Shown here: positions 45,376 to 54,060 of the stretch, piece by piece
How the letters are laid out: each line of letters starts with the position of its first letter
Numbering within the stretch: position 1 is the first letter of the stretch
Assembly: GCA_017481945.1 (NCBI GenBank)
Contig: JAFUOJ010000024.1
Location: forward strand, 1-64,000
Length of the DNA stretch: 64,000 nucleotides
Source: Parabacteroides sp.
GTDB lineage: Bacteria > Bacteroidota > Bacteroidia > Bacteroidales > Tannerellaceae
Direction: 5' to 3'
Notes under the pieces: model-generated
The model's database searches: none
What the model was told of the DNA's origin: nothing
What the model saw: only the letters and a program-made list of their open reading frames with translations
Translations under genes and position numbers: made by a program

Positions 45376-45414
45376 CGGGCAGAAACTATAAAAAATGAGG
45401 TTTCTGTCCGTTTT
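45376..45414 (+). terminator. Terminator downstream of kinase gene
   Basis: CGGGCAGAAAC (45376-45386) pairs with GTTTCTGTCCG (45400-45410), one wobble, then TTTT. It is 125 bases past the kinase stop; the gap between (45251-45375) is AT-rich and shows no gene. Confidence 0.75.
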
Positions 45415-45449
45415 ATGAGAAAAGTATTTATATTCCCTTTGTCTATTTT

Positions 45450-46093
45450 CTAAGCGAAAAGTCCACTCTTTATGCTCCTCGTGTTCTTACTCAGGTAAAA
45501 GGAGGACGTTCTATTGATTGTCAGTTTCTTTTAGTAGCAGGCATGTTACCTATTAAAGAAGGTTCATATAGTACTCAGTTTCCAAATAATATTTATTATA
45601 CATTGTGGTAGCTAATTATACAGATTATGCTATAGGTTCTTTTATTGATTATTTGAAGAGTCGACCTGATTTTGATGAGACTATGATTGTCATAACTGGT
45701 GATCATGAGGGATTAGCTTCTGATCGTATGTTATTGTGTCAGTCAAAAGAAGGAAAAGGTATTGTGTCTGATAAACCTTTTACACCTTTTATTATTGTAA
45801 ATTCGCCAATAGGGATACGTTATGAAGCTGTAATGGGGCAAATAGATATGTATCCTACTATTTTAAATTTAATGTACTTAGATGATTATATATGGAAAGG
45901 GATGGGACAGAGTATATTAGATAAAGAGAAGAAACCTTTGGCTGTTAGCCCACAAATGGACTTAGAAGGAAATACAGAAGGTGTTACTTCAGGCGAAATA
46001 CAAAGACTCAAAAACGCTTATAGAATATCAGACCTGTTGATTCGGTTTAACTATTTCCAACCAAAGAGAATTGAATTTTGTGAAGTACATTAA
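45450..46093 (+). pseudogene. Remnant of LTA-synthase-like sulfatase (large internal deletion)
   Basis: Two pieces of one protein in different frames. The first (45450-45611) reads LYAPRVLTQVKGGRSIDCQF and ends TQFPNNIYYTLW-stop. The second (45605-46093) reads VVANYTDYAIGSFIDYLKSR, then VITGDHEGLASD and QIDMYPTILNLM, ending in a typical LtaS-family tail. The membrane N-terminus and the central catalytic part, including the nucleophile Thr, are missing, and the join shifts frame. Intact relatives are alkaline-phosphatase-fold phosphoglycerol or ethanolamine transferases of the envelope. No functional product is expected. Confidence 0.8.
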
Positions 46094-46180
46094 GGTGCTG
46101 TTCTACGTGAATGGAAGTAAGGAGAAAAAACTTCGTATCAAGTATATATTGTGAGTAATAAATTAATTTTTTACTTACAC

Positions 46181-46210
46181 TTTGTGTTAATTGAAAAATA
46201 ATTATCTTTG
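46181..46210 (+). promoter_or_regulatory. Promoter of the HigB/HigA-ImmA operon
   Basis: TTTG (46181-46184) and TATCTTTG (46203-46210), spaced 18 bases. The leader to TTG 46255 would be about 38 bases. Confidence 0.55.
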
Positions 46211-46254
46211 TACGGAATTTGACGAACACTTAATGTTGATTAAATGTTTTAGCT

Positions 46255-46593
46255 TTGGATATAACATTCAGTAATAACAAATTATTAAAGATGGCAAATA
46301 ACGAAAGTTTTGCCATCAGAAAATTGGGTTCTCTACGAGCTAAGTTGTTTAGTGGTCGATTAGATGATATGGATGCGGCAACAACTTTAGAAGATGTTCG
46401 TTATCTTCCTGGTAATTATCATGAATTAACAGCGGATAGAAAAGGACAATGGGCTTGTGATTTAGACCAACCATATCGATTGATATTTCGACCACATGAA
46501 GAACCTATACCAACAGACGAAAACGGTAAATATATATGGATAGAAATAACAGGTGTTGAAATCTTAGAAATTACAAATTATCACGGAAAATAA
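46255..46593 (+). CDS. HigB-like toxin (RelE superfamily), TTG start
   Basis: A 112-residue toxin of the RelE/HigB family. The core DMDAATTLEDVRYLPGNYHELTADRKGQWACDLDQPYRLIFRP holds the expected pattern (I quote only LPGNYHELTADRKGQWACDL). Start: ATG 46291 would drop 12 residues, DITFSNNKLLKM, which resemble the family's N-terminal strand, so TTG 46255 is preferred. It lies 8 bases before the HigA-like gene, toxin first, as in higBA. The presumed action is ribosome-dependent mRNA cleavage. Confidence 0.82.
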   Translation: MDITFSNNKLLKMANNESFAIRKLGSLRAKLFSGRLDDMDAATTLEDVRYLPGNYHELTADRKGQWACDLDQPYRLIFRPHEEPIPTDENGKYIWIEITGVEILEITNYHGK

Positions 46594-46601
46594 TAACAAT
46601 T

Positions 46602-47702
46602 ATGGCAACAATCAGTCAATACACTCCCAAAGCAGTTTCTCATCCTGGGCAGACTCTTGGTTATAAAATACAAGAATTGGGGATGAGTATTAAAGAGTTT
46701 GCGATTCGAGCTTCTAAGCCCGAAAAAACTATCATTGCCGTAATAAAGGGAGATAGTTCTATTACTCCCGATATGGCAGTAGCGTTTGAGAATATTACTA
46801 AAATACCTGCTCATTTCTGGATGGCACGTCAAAGAAAGTATGATGAAGCCATCGCTCGTAAAAAAATGGAAATGAAGATTACAGAAAGTATAGGATGGGC
46901 AAATATGTTCCCATTATCTCATATGGTTAAATATGGCTGGATAGAGAAAACAAAAGAACAAAGCGAAAAAGTGAAGGCTATATTACATTTTTTTGCATTA
47001 AGTTCTGCTGAAGCATGGCATAATTATTATATGAACCAACAATTAAAAGTTGCTTTTAGAATATCTCTTAGTTCTATTAAAGAACCTTATGCTGTATCTG
47101 CATGGCTTCGACAAGGTGAAATACAGGCGGAAGCTGTATCAGTATTAGAAGAATTTTCCGAAAAATTGTTGCAAGAAAAAATCTTTGAGATGAAGCAATT
47201 AATGGCAAACAAACCTGATAATTGGCATATAACTCTTCAGACCATTTGTGCTTCATGTGGTGTAAAGTTAGTGTATACACAACCATTACCTAAAGCACCA
47301 ATAAATGGAGCTACACGCTGGATGTCTGGTAAATATCCTGTAATACAAATGTCTGGAAGACATAAAAGATACGACATCTTTTGGTTCTCATTTTTTCACG
47401 AAATAGGACATTTATTGCTTCATGGTAAAAAAGATATATTCCTTGAAAATATAGAATATGATGATAAGGTACAGGCGAAAGAAAAAGAAGCTGATGATTT
47501 TGCTTCAAAAATAGTATTGTCTAAAGAGGAAGAAGAAGAGATCGTAACAAAAAGAGCATATTCCCCTTTAGATATTAAACGTTATGCACAAAAATTTGGA
47601 ACACACCATTCTATAATTGTAGGAAGGCTACAATACAATAAAAAAATTCCATATTGTTGCGATTCTCAATTGTTAGATAAGATCGATTTATTTAATCATT
47701 AA
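46602..47702 (+). CDS. HigA-like antitoxin fused to ImmA/IrrE metallopeptidase
   Basis: A 366-residue two-domain protein. Residues 10-75 are an XRE-type helix-turn-helix of the HigA kind (HPGQTLGYKIQELGMSIKEF). The C-terminal part is an ImmA/IrrE (DUF955) zinc peptidase with FFHEIGHLLLHG (HExxH) and the third-ligand region KEKEADDFASKIVL. Such antitoxins bind HigB and repress the operon; the peptidase may cleave a regulator or itself. Activity of the protease is not shown. Confidence 0.88.
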   Translation: MATISQYTPKAVSHPGQTLGYKIQELGMSIKEFAIRASKPEKTIIAVIKGDSSITPDMAVAFENITKIPAHFWMARQRKYDEAIARKKMEMKITESIGWANMFPLSHMVKYGWIEKTKEQSEKVKAILHFFALSSAEAWHNYYMNQQLKVAFRISLSSIKEPYAVSAWLRQGEIQAEAVSVLEEFSEKLLQEKIFEMKQLMANKPDNWHITLQTICASCGVKLVYTQPLPKAPINGATRWMSGKYPVIQMSGRHKRYDIFWFSFFHEIGHLLLHGKKDIFLENIEYDDKVQAKEKEADDFASKIVLSKEEEEEIVTKRAYSPLDIKRYAQKFGTHHSIIVGRLQYNKKIPYCCDSQLLDKIDLFNH

Positions 47703-47722
47703 ACTTTCATTTAAAAGAGAAA

Positions 47723-48439
47723 ATGAAACAATTACATATTATAACGCCAGTTAAAGATTCAATAGAATTAACATTGCAAACCATAGAATCGATACTTGCT
47801 TCGGATTTTACGGTTCCTTATCATTATTATGTATATAATGATTTCAGTACAGAGGAAAATACTGTACGTTTACGTGAAGCGTCAGAGAAAATGGGGTTTG
47901 AGTTAATTAATCTGTCTGATTTAACTGATCATCCTTCTCCTAATTATCTATTAGTACTTCAAACTGCACAACAGAAAGCGATAGAAGCTGAGGCGGGGTT
48001 ACTAATAGTTGAGTCAGATGTTATTGTAAAGAAATATACATTACAATCTTTATTTGATGGTGCGCTTGAACGTTCGGATTGTGGAATAGCTGCTGCTGTT
48101 ACAGTAGATGAGAATGAAAATATTAATTATCCTTATTTATATGCTCAGGGAAAAGAAAACCAGGTTTTCCCTGAGAAAAAACATTTGAGTTTCTGTTGCT
48201 CTTTACTTACTTTACGTTTCCTGAAGACTTTTGATTTTCATCAATTGGATCCGGAGAAGAATTGGCATGACGTAACAATTTCACATCGTTCATTAGAACT
48301 GGGTTTTGTGAATTATCTGTTTACTTCTTTGACCGTATGGCACCGTCCTCATGGAAGTCGTCCGTGGAAACAGCTGAAATATACCAATCCTTTAAAATAT
48401 TATTGGTTGAAGTTTACAAAAGGACTGGATAAAATTTAA
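47723..48439 (+). CDS. Glycosyltransferase family 2-like protein
   Basis: A 238-residue cytoplasmic GT-A-fold enzyme. It starts HIITPVKDSIELTLQTIESI (nucleotide side), with acidic site ESDVIV instead of a plain DxD, and a conserved end around HDVTISHRSLELGFVNY. It probably adds a sugar in LPS or capsule synthesis. The next gene begins 7 bases after its stop, so it is the first gene of the glycan operon here. Confidence 0.8.
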   Translation: MKQLHIITPVKDSIELTLQTIESILASDFTVPYHYYVYNDFSTEENTVRLREASEKMGFELINLSDLTDHPSPNYLLVLQTAQQKAIEAEAGLLIVESDVIVKKYTLQSLFDGALERSDCGIAAAVTVDENENINYPYLYAQGKENQVFPEKKHLSFCCSLLTLRFLKTFDFHQLDPEKNWHDVTISHRSLELGFVNYLFTSLTVWHRPHGSRPWKQLKYTNPLKYYWLKFTKGLDKI

Positions 48440-48446
48440 TTGCTTT

Positions 48447-49931
48447 ATGACAGGTTTACCTTTAGTTTCAATAGTTATACCAGTGTATAATATGGAGCAA
48501 TACCTGAGTGAAACTCTTGATTCGGTATTGGCTTCAGATTATCCTTTTTTTGAAGTAATTGTTATGGATGATGGATCACAAGATTCATCTTTACAAATAG
48601 CAAAAGCGTATGCGCAAAAGGATACTCGCATAAAGGTTTATACGCAGCAGAACAAAGGAGTTTGTGCCGCTCGGAATCGGGCAATTTCATTAGCGAAAGG
48701 AGAACTTATTTTACCTGTTGACGCAGATAATATAATTACTCCTGAATTTCTACGTAAAGCGGTTGAAGTAATAATTCAGGATGAAAATATAAAAGTGGTA
48801 AGTCCACGAGCTAATTTTCTGGGTGATCGTTCTGGAGAATGGATATTACCTCCTTTTTCTTTGAATTTATTGGCCCGAAAAAATATTATGGATACTTGTG
48901 CCTTGTATCGAAAAGCCGATTGGGAAAGGGTAAAAGGTTATTGTACAGAGATTATAGCACGTGAGGATTGGGATTTTTGGATTTCTATATTGAAAGATGG
49001 GGGAAAAGTTATAAAACTACCAGAAGTAAGCCTATATTATCGAGTGAGAAAGAGTTCAAAACGAGTGACGGACCGTTTGTTGAAAAGACACGTGATTGAT
49101 GTTTTAAACAAACGTCATCCGGAGTTTTTTGAAAAAGAATTAGGTGGACCTCTGCGTTATAAACGTTCTTGGTCTAAATGGATTAATAAAATGTATCGTA
49201 TTTCCCACTCTCGTGTTGTTTTTGTTGATAAAGAATATGAGGATTTAAAGTCTTTCGTCAAAGTTCTTCCGGTCTATTTTAAGAATGGTGAAGGTAAGGT
49301 GATTTATAAAGGACGGAATGAATTGCGGGAATTTCATTACAAGGGAAAGGATTTGGTTGTAAAGTCTTTTTGTAAGCCAAATTTTATTAATCAAATTGTT
49401 TATGGTCTGCTTCGTTCTTCCAAAGCACAGCGTTCGTATGAATATGCTGAGATGTTTTTGAAGGCAGGTATTGGAACTCCTCAGCCGATAGGCTATTATA
49501 CGGAACGTTCCGGGCTGTTGTTTACCCGAAGTTATTATGTTTGTCTGAAGTCGGAATGCCCTTATACGTATCGGGATTTTAAGACATATGATTTCTCCCG
49601 TAGTAAAGAAATTTTTTATGCCATTGCGGAGACAACGGCTCGAATGCATGAGAAAGGATATTTACATAAAGACTATTCTGCTGGGAATATCTTATTCCGA
49701 GACGATAGAGAGAAGATAGGGATAGAAATTATAGATCTTAATCGTATGTCTTTCGGTACTATTGATATGGAGAAAGGGTGTAAAAACTTTGAACGTTTAC
49801 CAAGTACAGATGAACAATTGACTTTATTAGCCAATCGTTATGCAGAGCTACGAGGTTTTGATCCTGCGACCTGTTTTCGGTTAATGCGACAATATATTGA
49901 TTTGGAAGAAAGGAGAAGGGCTGGAAATTAA
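48447..49931 (+). CDS. Glycosyltransferase fused to LPS heptose/Kdo kinase-like domain
   Basis: A 494-residue two-domain protein. The first 240 residues are a GT2 glycosyltransferase (VSIVIPVYNMEQYLSETLDS, DDGSQD, DADN at the DxD position). Residues of about 275-460 form a KdkA/WaaP/InaA-like kinase: catalytic loop YLHKDYSAGNILF (HxDxxxxN) and EIIDLNRM in place of DFD. Both act on the inner face of the membrane; together they would add and then phosphorylate a core sugar. In relatives I know of, these are often separate adjacent genes. Followed after 37 bases by the nucleotide-sugar dehydrogenase. Confidence 0.88.
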   Translation: MTGLPLVSIVIPVYNMEQYLSETLDSVLASDYPFFEVIVMDDGSQDSSLQIAKAYAQKDTRIKVYTQQNKGVCAARNRAISLAKGELILPVDADNIITPEFLRKAVEVIIQDENIKVVSPRANFLGDRSGEWILPPFSLNLLARKNIMDTCALYRKADWERVKGYCTEIIAREDWDFWISILKDGGKVIKLPEVSLYYRVRKSSKRVTDRLLKRHVIDVLNKRHPEFFEKELGGPLRYKRSWSKWINKMYRISHSRVVFVDKEYEDLKSFVKVLPVYFKNGEGKVIYKGRNELREFHYKGKDLVVKSFCKPNFINQIVYGLLRSSKAQRSYEYAEMFLKAGIGTPQPIGYYTERSGLLFTRSYYVCLKSECPYTYRDFKTYDFSRSKEIFYAIAETTARMHEKGYLHKDYSAGNILFRDDREKIGIEIIDLNRMSFGTIDMEKGCKNFERLPSTDEQLTLLANRYAELRGFDPATCFRLMRQYIDLEERRRAGN

Positions 49932-49968
49932 TCTGTACATTTGCAAAACTTTTTGATAAAATCGGGAC

Positions 49969-51258
49969 ATGAAAAGTATAAGAGTAGCCGTAATAGGTTT
50001 GGGATATGTTGGTTTGCCGTTGGCACGTTTGTTTGCAACTCGCTATCCGGTAGTGGGGTTTGATGTAAAACAGGAACGTGTAGCAGCACTTAGGGAAGGA
50101 CATGATATTACGCAGGAAGTATCGGATGAGTTATTGCGTTCTGTCCTGTTGTCTCATTTACCAGAGGAAGAGGAGAATGGCCTGTTCTTTTCTTCGGACT
50201 TGGAAGATCTTCGTTCGTGTAATTATTATATAGTAGCCGTTCCCACACCGGTAGATATTCACCATAGCCCCGATTTGACACCTTTGTATGCTGCCAGTGA
50301 GACTGTCGGAAAAGTATTGACAAAAGGAAATATTGTTATTTATGAGTCAACGGTTTGTCCCGGAATTACAGAGGAGGAATGTGTTCCTATTTTAGCAAAA
50401 ACCTCCGGTTTGGTTTACAATCAAGATTTCTTTGCCGGTTATTCTCCGGAACGTATTAATCCGGGGGATAAAGAACATACTGTAGAGAAAATCCGTAAGG
50501 TTACCGCTGGTTCTACTCCGGAAGTAGCAGAAAAGGTAGACGCGCTGTACCGTTCTGTTATTCAAGCCGGTACTTTCCCCGTTTCCAGTATTAAGGTGGC
50601 TGAGGCAGCTAAGGTAATCGAGAACTCTCAACGTGATATTAATATAGCATTCATGAATGAGTTGGCTAAGATCTTTCATTTGATTGGGATTGATACAAAT
50701 GAAGTATTGGCGGCTGCAGGCACAAAATGGAATTTTCTTCCCTTCAAACCCGGTTTGGTTGGTGGCCATTGTATCGGTGTCGATCCCTATTATCTGATTC
50801 GGAAAGCACAAGACTACGGATTTCATCCCGGATTGATTTTGTACGGACGTCGTATTAATGATACGATGGGAGAATATATTGCCGGACGGGTAGTGAAATG
50901 TATGATAAAGAAAGAGATTCCGGTACGTAATGCTGAAGCCTTGGTTTTAGGGTTTACTTTTAAAGAGAACTGTCCGGATGTTCGCAACTCAAAAGTAGGT
51001 GATGTGGTTCACTATTTAGAAGACTACGGCATAAAAGTGACGGTTTACGATCCGTGGGCTCGTCCGGAAGAGGTTGCACGAGAATATGGATTGAAAGTAT
51101 TGTCAACATTGCCGGAGAAGCAATTTGATGTTGTTGTTTTAGCCGTTGCTCATACAGACTTCCGTTCGTTGAATGTCCCGATGTTGCTCAAGGAACAAAG
51201 TGTTGTGTACGATGTGAAAGGCTGTTTGGATCCGATGTGGGTAGACGACCGATTGTAG
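49969..51258 (+). CDS. Nucleotide-sugar dehydrogenase (UDP-HexNAc 6-dehydrogenase type)
   Basis: A 429-residue NAD enzyme that oxidises C6 of a UDP-sugar to the uronic acid. It has VAVIGLGYVGLPLARLF (NAD), VPTPVD, ENSQRDINIAFMNEL and the catalytic Cys in VGGHCIGVDPYYL. The order and C-terminal domain fit the WecC/TviB branch (UDP-N-acetyl-glucosamine or -mannosamine) more than UDP-glucose Ugd. It would supply an acidic sugar to the surface glycan made with the two upstream transferases. The stop is immediately next to rnhA's stop on the opposite strand. Confidence 0.9.
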   Translation: MKSIRVAVIGLGYVGLPLARLFATRYPVVGFDVKQERVAALREGHDITQEVSDELLRSVLLSHLPEEEENGLFFSSDLEDLRSCNYYIVAVPTPVDIHHSPDLTPLYAASETVGKVLTKGNIVIYESTVCPGITEEECVPILAKTSGLVYNQDFFAGYSPERINPGDKEHTVEKIRKVTAGSTPEVAEKVDALYRSVIQAGTFPVSSIKVAEAAKVIENSQRDINIAFMNELAKIFHLIGIDTNEVLAAAGTKWNFLPFKPGLVGGHCIGVDPYYLIRKAQDYGFHPGLILYGRRINDTMGEYIAGRVVKCMIKKEIPVRNAEALVLGFTFKENCPDVRNSKVGDVVHYLEDYGIKVTVYDPWARPEEVAREYGLKVLSTLPEKQFDVVVLAVAHTDFRSLNVPMLLKEQSVVYDVKGCLDPMWVDDRL

Positions 51259-51894
51259 TTACTTTCGGCCGAAATCCGCTGGGATTTCTCCCCATTCGGT
51301 GGTTTCCCATTTGAGGATTTGGGTTGTGTAAGTATTTGTATTAAGCCATTTCTCAGCCCGTTCGATAAGGTCAAAGATAACCTCGTTTTCCGGTACACGT
51401 TCTAATAAGGTCTTGCATTTCTTTTTCTTTACCCAACTAATGGCATTTCTGCTGTCAGAATAGATAGGCAGATCGCTCCCTTTCTGCTTTAACAAGGCTA
51501 AACCATGTACCAAAGCCAAGAACTCTCCGATATTGTTTGTTCCTTTTTTATACGGTCCGATTCGGAAAATCTCCTGTCCGGTAGGCATATAAACACCTCG
51601 ATATTCCATATCTCCCGGATTACCGCTGCAAGCTGCGTCTACACAAAGGCAAGTTTGAAGAGGTTTTCCAATAGGAACCTTGGGTTTTAATTTGGCAACC
51701 GCCTGTGCGGAAGAAGCAGAACGAAGATAATGTTCGTACCCTTTTTTTAAAGCTTCAGTTGCCTCTTCTTGAGTTTCAAATGATTTATACTTAGCTCCTG
51801 TCTGTCCTTCTACTTGTGCTTTGCATTCTGCCCAACTGGTATATACTCCCGGAGTAATACCTTTCCATACAACATAATATTTTGCTTTTGCCAT
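51259..51894 (-). CDS. rnhA: Ribonuclease HI with N-terminal viroplasmin domain
   Basis: A 211-residue enzyme that cuts RNA in RNA:DNA hybrids. Residues 1-50 are the viroplasmin-like hybrid-binding domain (YYVVWKGITPGVYTSWAECK). The RNase H domain has the acidic set in VDAACSGNPG, GEFLALVHGL, IYSDSRNAI and the C-terminal IPADFGRK. Length is standard for the Bacteroidota two-domain form. Single gene. Confidence 0.93.
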   Translation of the reverse strand: MAKAKYYVVWKGITPGVYTSWAECKAQVEGQTGAKYKSFETQEEATEALKKGYEHYLRSASSAQAVAKLKPKVPIGKPLQTCLCVDAACSGNPGDMEYRGVYMPTGQEIFRIGPYKKGTNNIGEFLALVHGLALLKQKGSDLPIYSDSRNAISWVKKKKCKTLLERVPENEVIFDLIERAEKWLNTNTYTTQILKWETTEWGEIPADFGRK

Positions 51895-51955
51895 ATCTTT
51901 TTTACCTGTCTATCTGCTTCCTATTTTTGAATTAACCCAATAGGATGTAAAAATA

Positions 51956-52015
51956 CCCGGCAACAAAATAAAATTACTTGCCGGGAAATTATCTATTTCC
52001 TTCCGGGTAATGGGA
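51956..52015. repeat. Hairpin-rich stretch upstream of rnhA
   Basis: CCCGGCAA (51956-51963) pairs with TTGCCGGG (51978-51985). GGAAAT/ATTTCC (51984-52000) and GGTAA/TTACC (52006-52021) follow. These lie between the divergent rnhA and aroK genes, next to the 22-bp array. Confidence 0.6.
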
Positions 52016-52033
52016 ATTACCTTAAGGAAAATT

Positions 52034-52121
52034 GCTTGTCGATAATCGTCAGCAGGCTTGCCGACAATTGTCAACAGACTTGTCGACGATTGTCAACAGG
52101 TCTGCCGACAATTGTCGGCAG
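52034..52121. repeat. 22-bp tandem palindrome array (4 units)
   Basis: Four units exactly 22 bp long start at 52034, 52056, 52078 and 52100 with the pattern nCTTGTCGACnATTGTCAACAG. The fourth contains a perfect 20-bp palindrome, CTGCCGACAATTGTCGGCAG (52102-52121), and all carry GACAATTGTC or a close variant. The array sits about 120 bases before aroK. A short frame across it is not a credible gene. Confidence 0.9.
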
Positions 52122-52238
52122 GCAAATCGGTTGGGAACAAATAGTCGAGAAGTATGGGGCCAAAGATAAAAATTATCCGATAGAAACAGAACTTCTTAGT
52201 AGAAAAAGTATATTTTTGCAAGAAACTCTATACCGAAT

Positions 52239-52760
52239 ATGAAGCGTATATTTCTAATAGGATATATGGGAGCCGGAAAAACGACTGTAGGGCGGATTCT
52301 TGCTGAGCAGTTAGGACTCTCTTTTATTGACTTGGATTGTCATATCGAAGGCCGTTATTGTAAAACGGTCAGCCAACTTTTTGCCGAAAAGGGAGAGGAC
52401 GCTTTTCGGGAAATTGAACGGAGAATGCTCCACGAGGTAGCTACATTCGAGGATGTATTGGTGTCTACGGGTGGTGGAACGCCCTGCTTCTTTGATAATA
52501 TGGAGTTTATGAATGAAACGGGACAGACGGTCTATTTGGAAGTGTCGGTAGAGGAGTTAGCCAATCGTTTAGAATTATGTAAAACTACCCGACCGGTATT
52601 GAAAGGACGTTCAGGTGAGGATCTGAAAATGTTTATTTCAGAAAGTTTATCAAAACGAGAACCTTTTTATCGTAAAGCAGCTATTCTCTTTAAGGCAGAG
52701 GAGATGATGACGGATCAAGACGTACTGAAGATAGCAAAAACATTAGCTGAAATGTTATAA
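52239..52760 (+). CDS. aroK: Shikimate kinase
   Basis: A 173-residue kinase making shikimate-3-phosphate in aromatic amino acid synthesis. Walker A GYMGAGKTTVG, DLDCHIE (shikimate Asp), FREIERRML (Arg), VSTGGGTP, and the LID Arg in KTTRPVL. Length typical. The alanine-dehydrogenase-like gene follows after 5 bases, implying one transcript. Confidence 0.95.
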   Translation: MKRIFLIGYMGAGKTTVGRILAEQLGLSFIDLDCHIEGRYCKTVSQLFAEKGEDAFREIERRMLHEVATFEDVLVSTGGGTPCFFDNMEFMNETGQTVYLEVSVEELANRLELCKTTRPVLKGRSGEDLKMFISESLSKREPFYRKAAILFKAEEMMTDQDVLKIAKTLAEML

Positions 52761-52765
52761 TAAAT

Positions 52766-53977
52766 ATGGACTCGACAGGCAATAGACAGGGACAAGGGGT
52801 ATATATCCCTCAAGAGTTATTGAAAGAGATTAGCAAGGTGAATAATCGTTTGCTGATAGGTATTCCCTGTGAGCGTGTAGAGGGAGAGCGTCGGGTGGCG
52901 TTAACTCCTGAAGCAGTCGATATGTTGACGGAACGGGGGCATCGAGTGCTGGTTGAAACGGGAGCAGGTTTGGGTATCAACTATTCGGATAGCCATTATT
53001 CGGAAGCGGGAGCTGAAATCGTGACCTCCTCTACTGAAGTCTTTCAGGCAGATATTATATTAAAGGTATTACCTCCGCTGGTTGCTGAGGTGATGATGAT
53101 GAAGCCGCGAGCTGTCGTTTTCTCTACTATTCAATTCAATACTTTTTCGCAAGGAGCCTTCGAGCTGATGGCGGCCAAACGGATAACAGCTATTTCTTAT
53201 GAGTTAATGGTTGATGAACAGGAGCGTAGTTTAGTGCTGAATGCTATATCCGAGATTGAGGGAACTGCTTCTGTTATGATTGCGGCGGATTTGTTAAGCA
53301 ATACGCAAGGAGGTAAAGGAATCCTGTTGGGAGGAATTCCGGGAGTATCACCGACTGAAGTGGTGATTATTGGTGCCGGGAATGCCGGAACAGTGGCTGC
53401 ACGGGCAGCAATGGCTTTCGGAGCCTCGGTGAAGGTTTTTGACGATGATATTAATAAACTGCGGACGATTCAGCAAGTGTTAGGACAGGGACTTTTTACT
53501 TCTACTTTTCATCCAAATGTTTTGCATAATGCATTTCGGAGTGCCGATGTCGTGATTGGAGCGAAGTGCTATATCAATACACGTCGTCGCTATATAATTG
53601 CTGAAGATATGGTACGGAGTATGAAGCGAGGTGCCTTGCTGATAGACCTTCGGATCAATCAGGGAGGTTGTTTTGAAACGACCTGTTGCTTGTCTCCTAC
53701 AGAGCCGTCAGTATTTGAGCAATACGGGGTATTACACTATTGCAAACAAAACATTAGTAACTATGTGGCTCGTACAACTTCGATGGCGTTAAGTAATATT
53801 TTTGTTCCCCTCTTTTTTACAATTGGAGACGTAGGGAGTGTTCAGGCGATGATTAAGTGTGATTCGGGTTTTAAGAAGGGAGTGTATATGTATTGCGGGA
53901 AACCGGTCAATGATTACGTCTCCAGCCATTTTAGTTTACCTTCTAACAATATTGATATTTATTTAGCTGCCTTTTAA
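52766..53977 (+). CDS. Alanine dehydrogenase-like protein
   Basis: A 403-residue AlaDH/PNT-family enzyme that reversibly deaminates L-alanine to pyruvate with NAD. IGIPCERVEGERRVALTPEAV is the N-terminal substrate-binding motif (quoted part GERRVALTPEAV), and VVIIGAGNAGTVAARAAMAFGASVKVFDDD is the NAD site (GAGNAGTVAAR). About 30 residues longer at the N-terminus than classical AlaDH. Transhydrogenase alpha is excluded by the lack of membrane segments. Shares a transcript with aroK. Confidence 0.85.
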   Translation: MDSTGNRQGQGVYIPQELLKEISKVNNRLLIGIPCERVEGERRVALTPEAVDMLTERGHRVLVETGAGLGINYSDSHYSEAGAEIVTSSTEVFQADIILKVLPPLVAEVMMMKPRAVVFSTIQFNTFSQGAFELMAAKRITAISYELMVDEQERSLVLNAISEIEGTASVMIAADLLSNTQGGKGILLGGIPGVSPTEVVIIGAGNAGTVAARAAMAFGASVKVFDDDINKLRTIQQVLGQGLFTSTFHPNVLHNAFRSADVVIGAKCYINTRRRYIIAEDMVRSMKRGALLIDLRINQGGCFETTCCLSPTEPSVFEQYGVLHYCKQNISNYVARTTSMALSNIFVPLFFTIGDVGSVQAMIKCDSGFKKGVYMYCGKPVNDYVSSHFSLPSNNIDIYLAAF

Positions 53978-54060
53978 GCGATTTTGTTATGATTTTGCAA
54001 AGTTTATGTGTTACTTTGCGCCCTGTTTACGAAGAAGATTAGATAATATTACATAAAACA

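Noticed and set aside
45415-45449. Short ORF starting MRKVFIFPLSIF
   Set aside because: Twelve codons only, before a stop; likely part of the decayed LtaS-like locus or chance.
52036-52242. Small ORF upstream of aroK
   Set aside because: It runs across the 22-bp palindrome array and has no start context or conserved content; the repeat explains the open frame.
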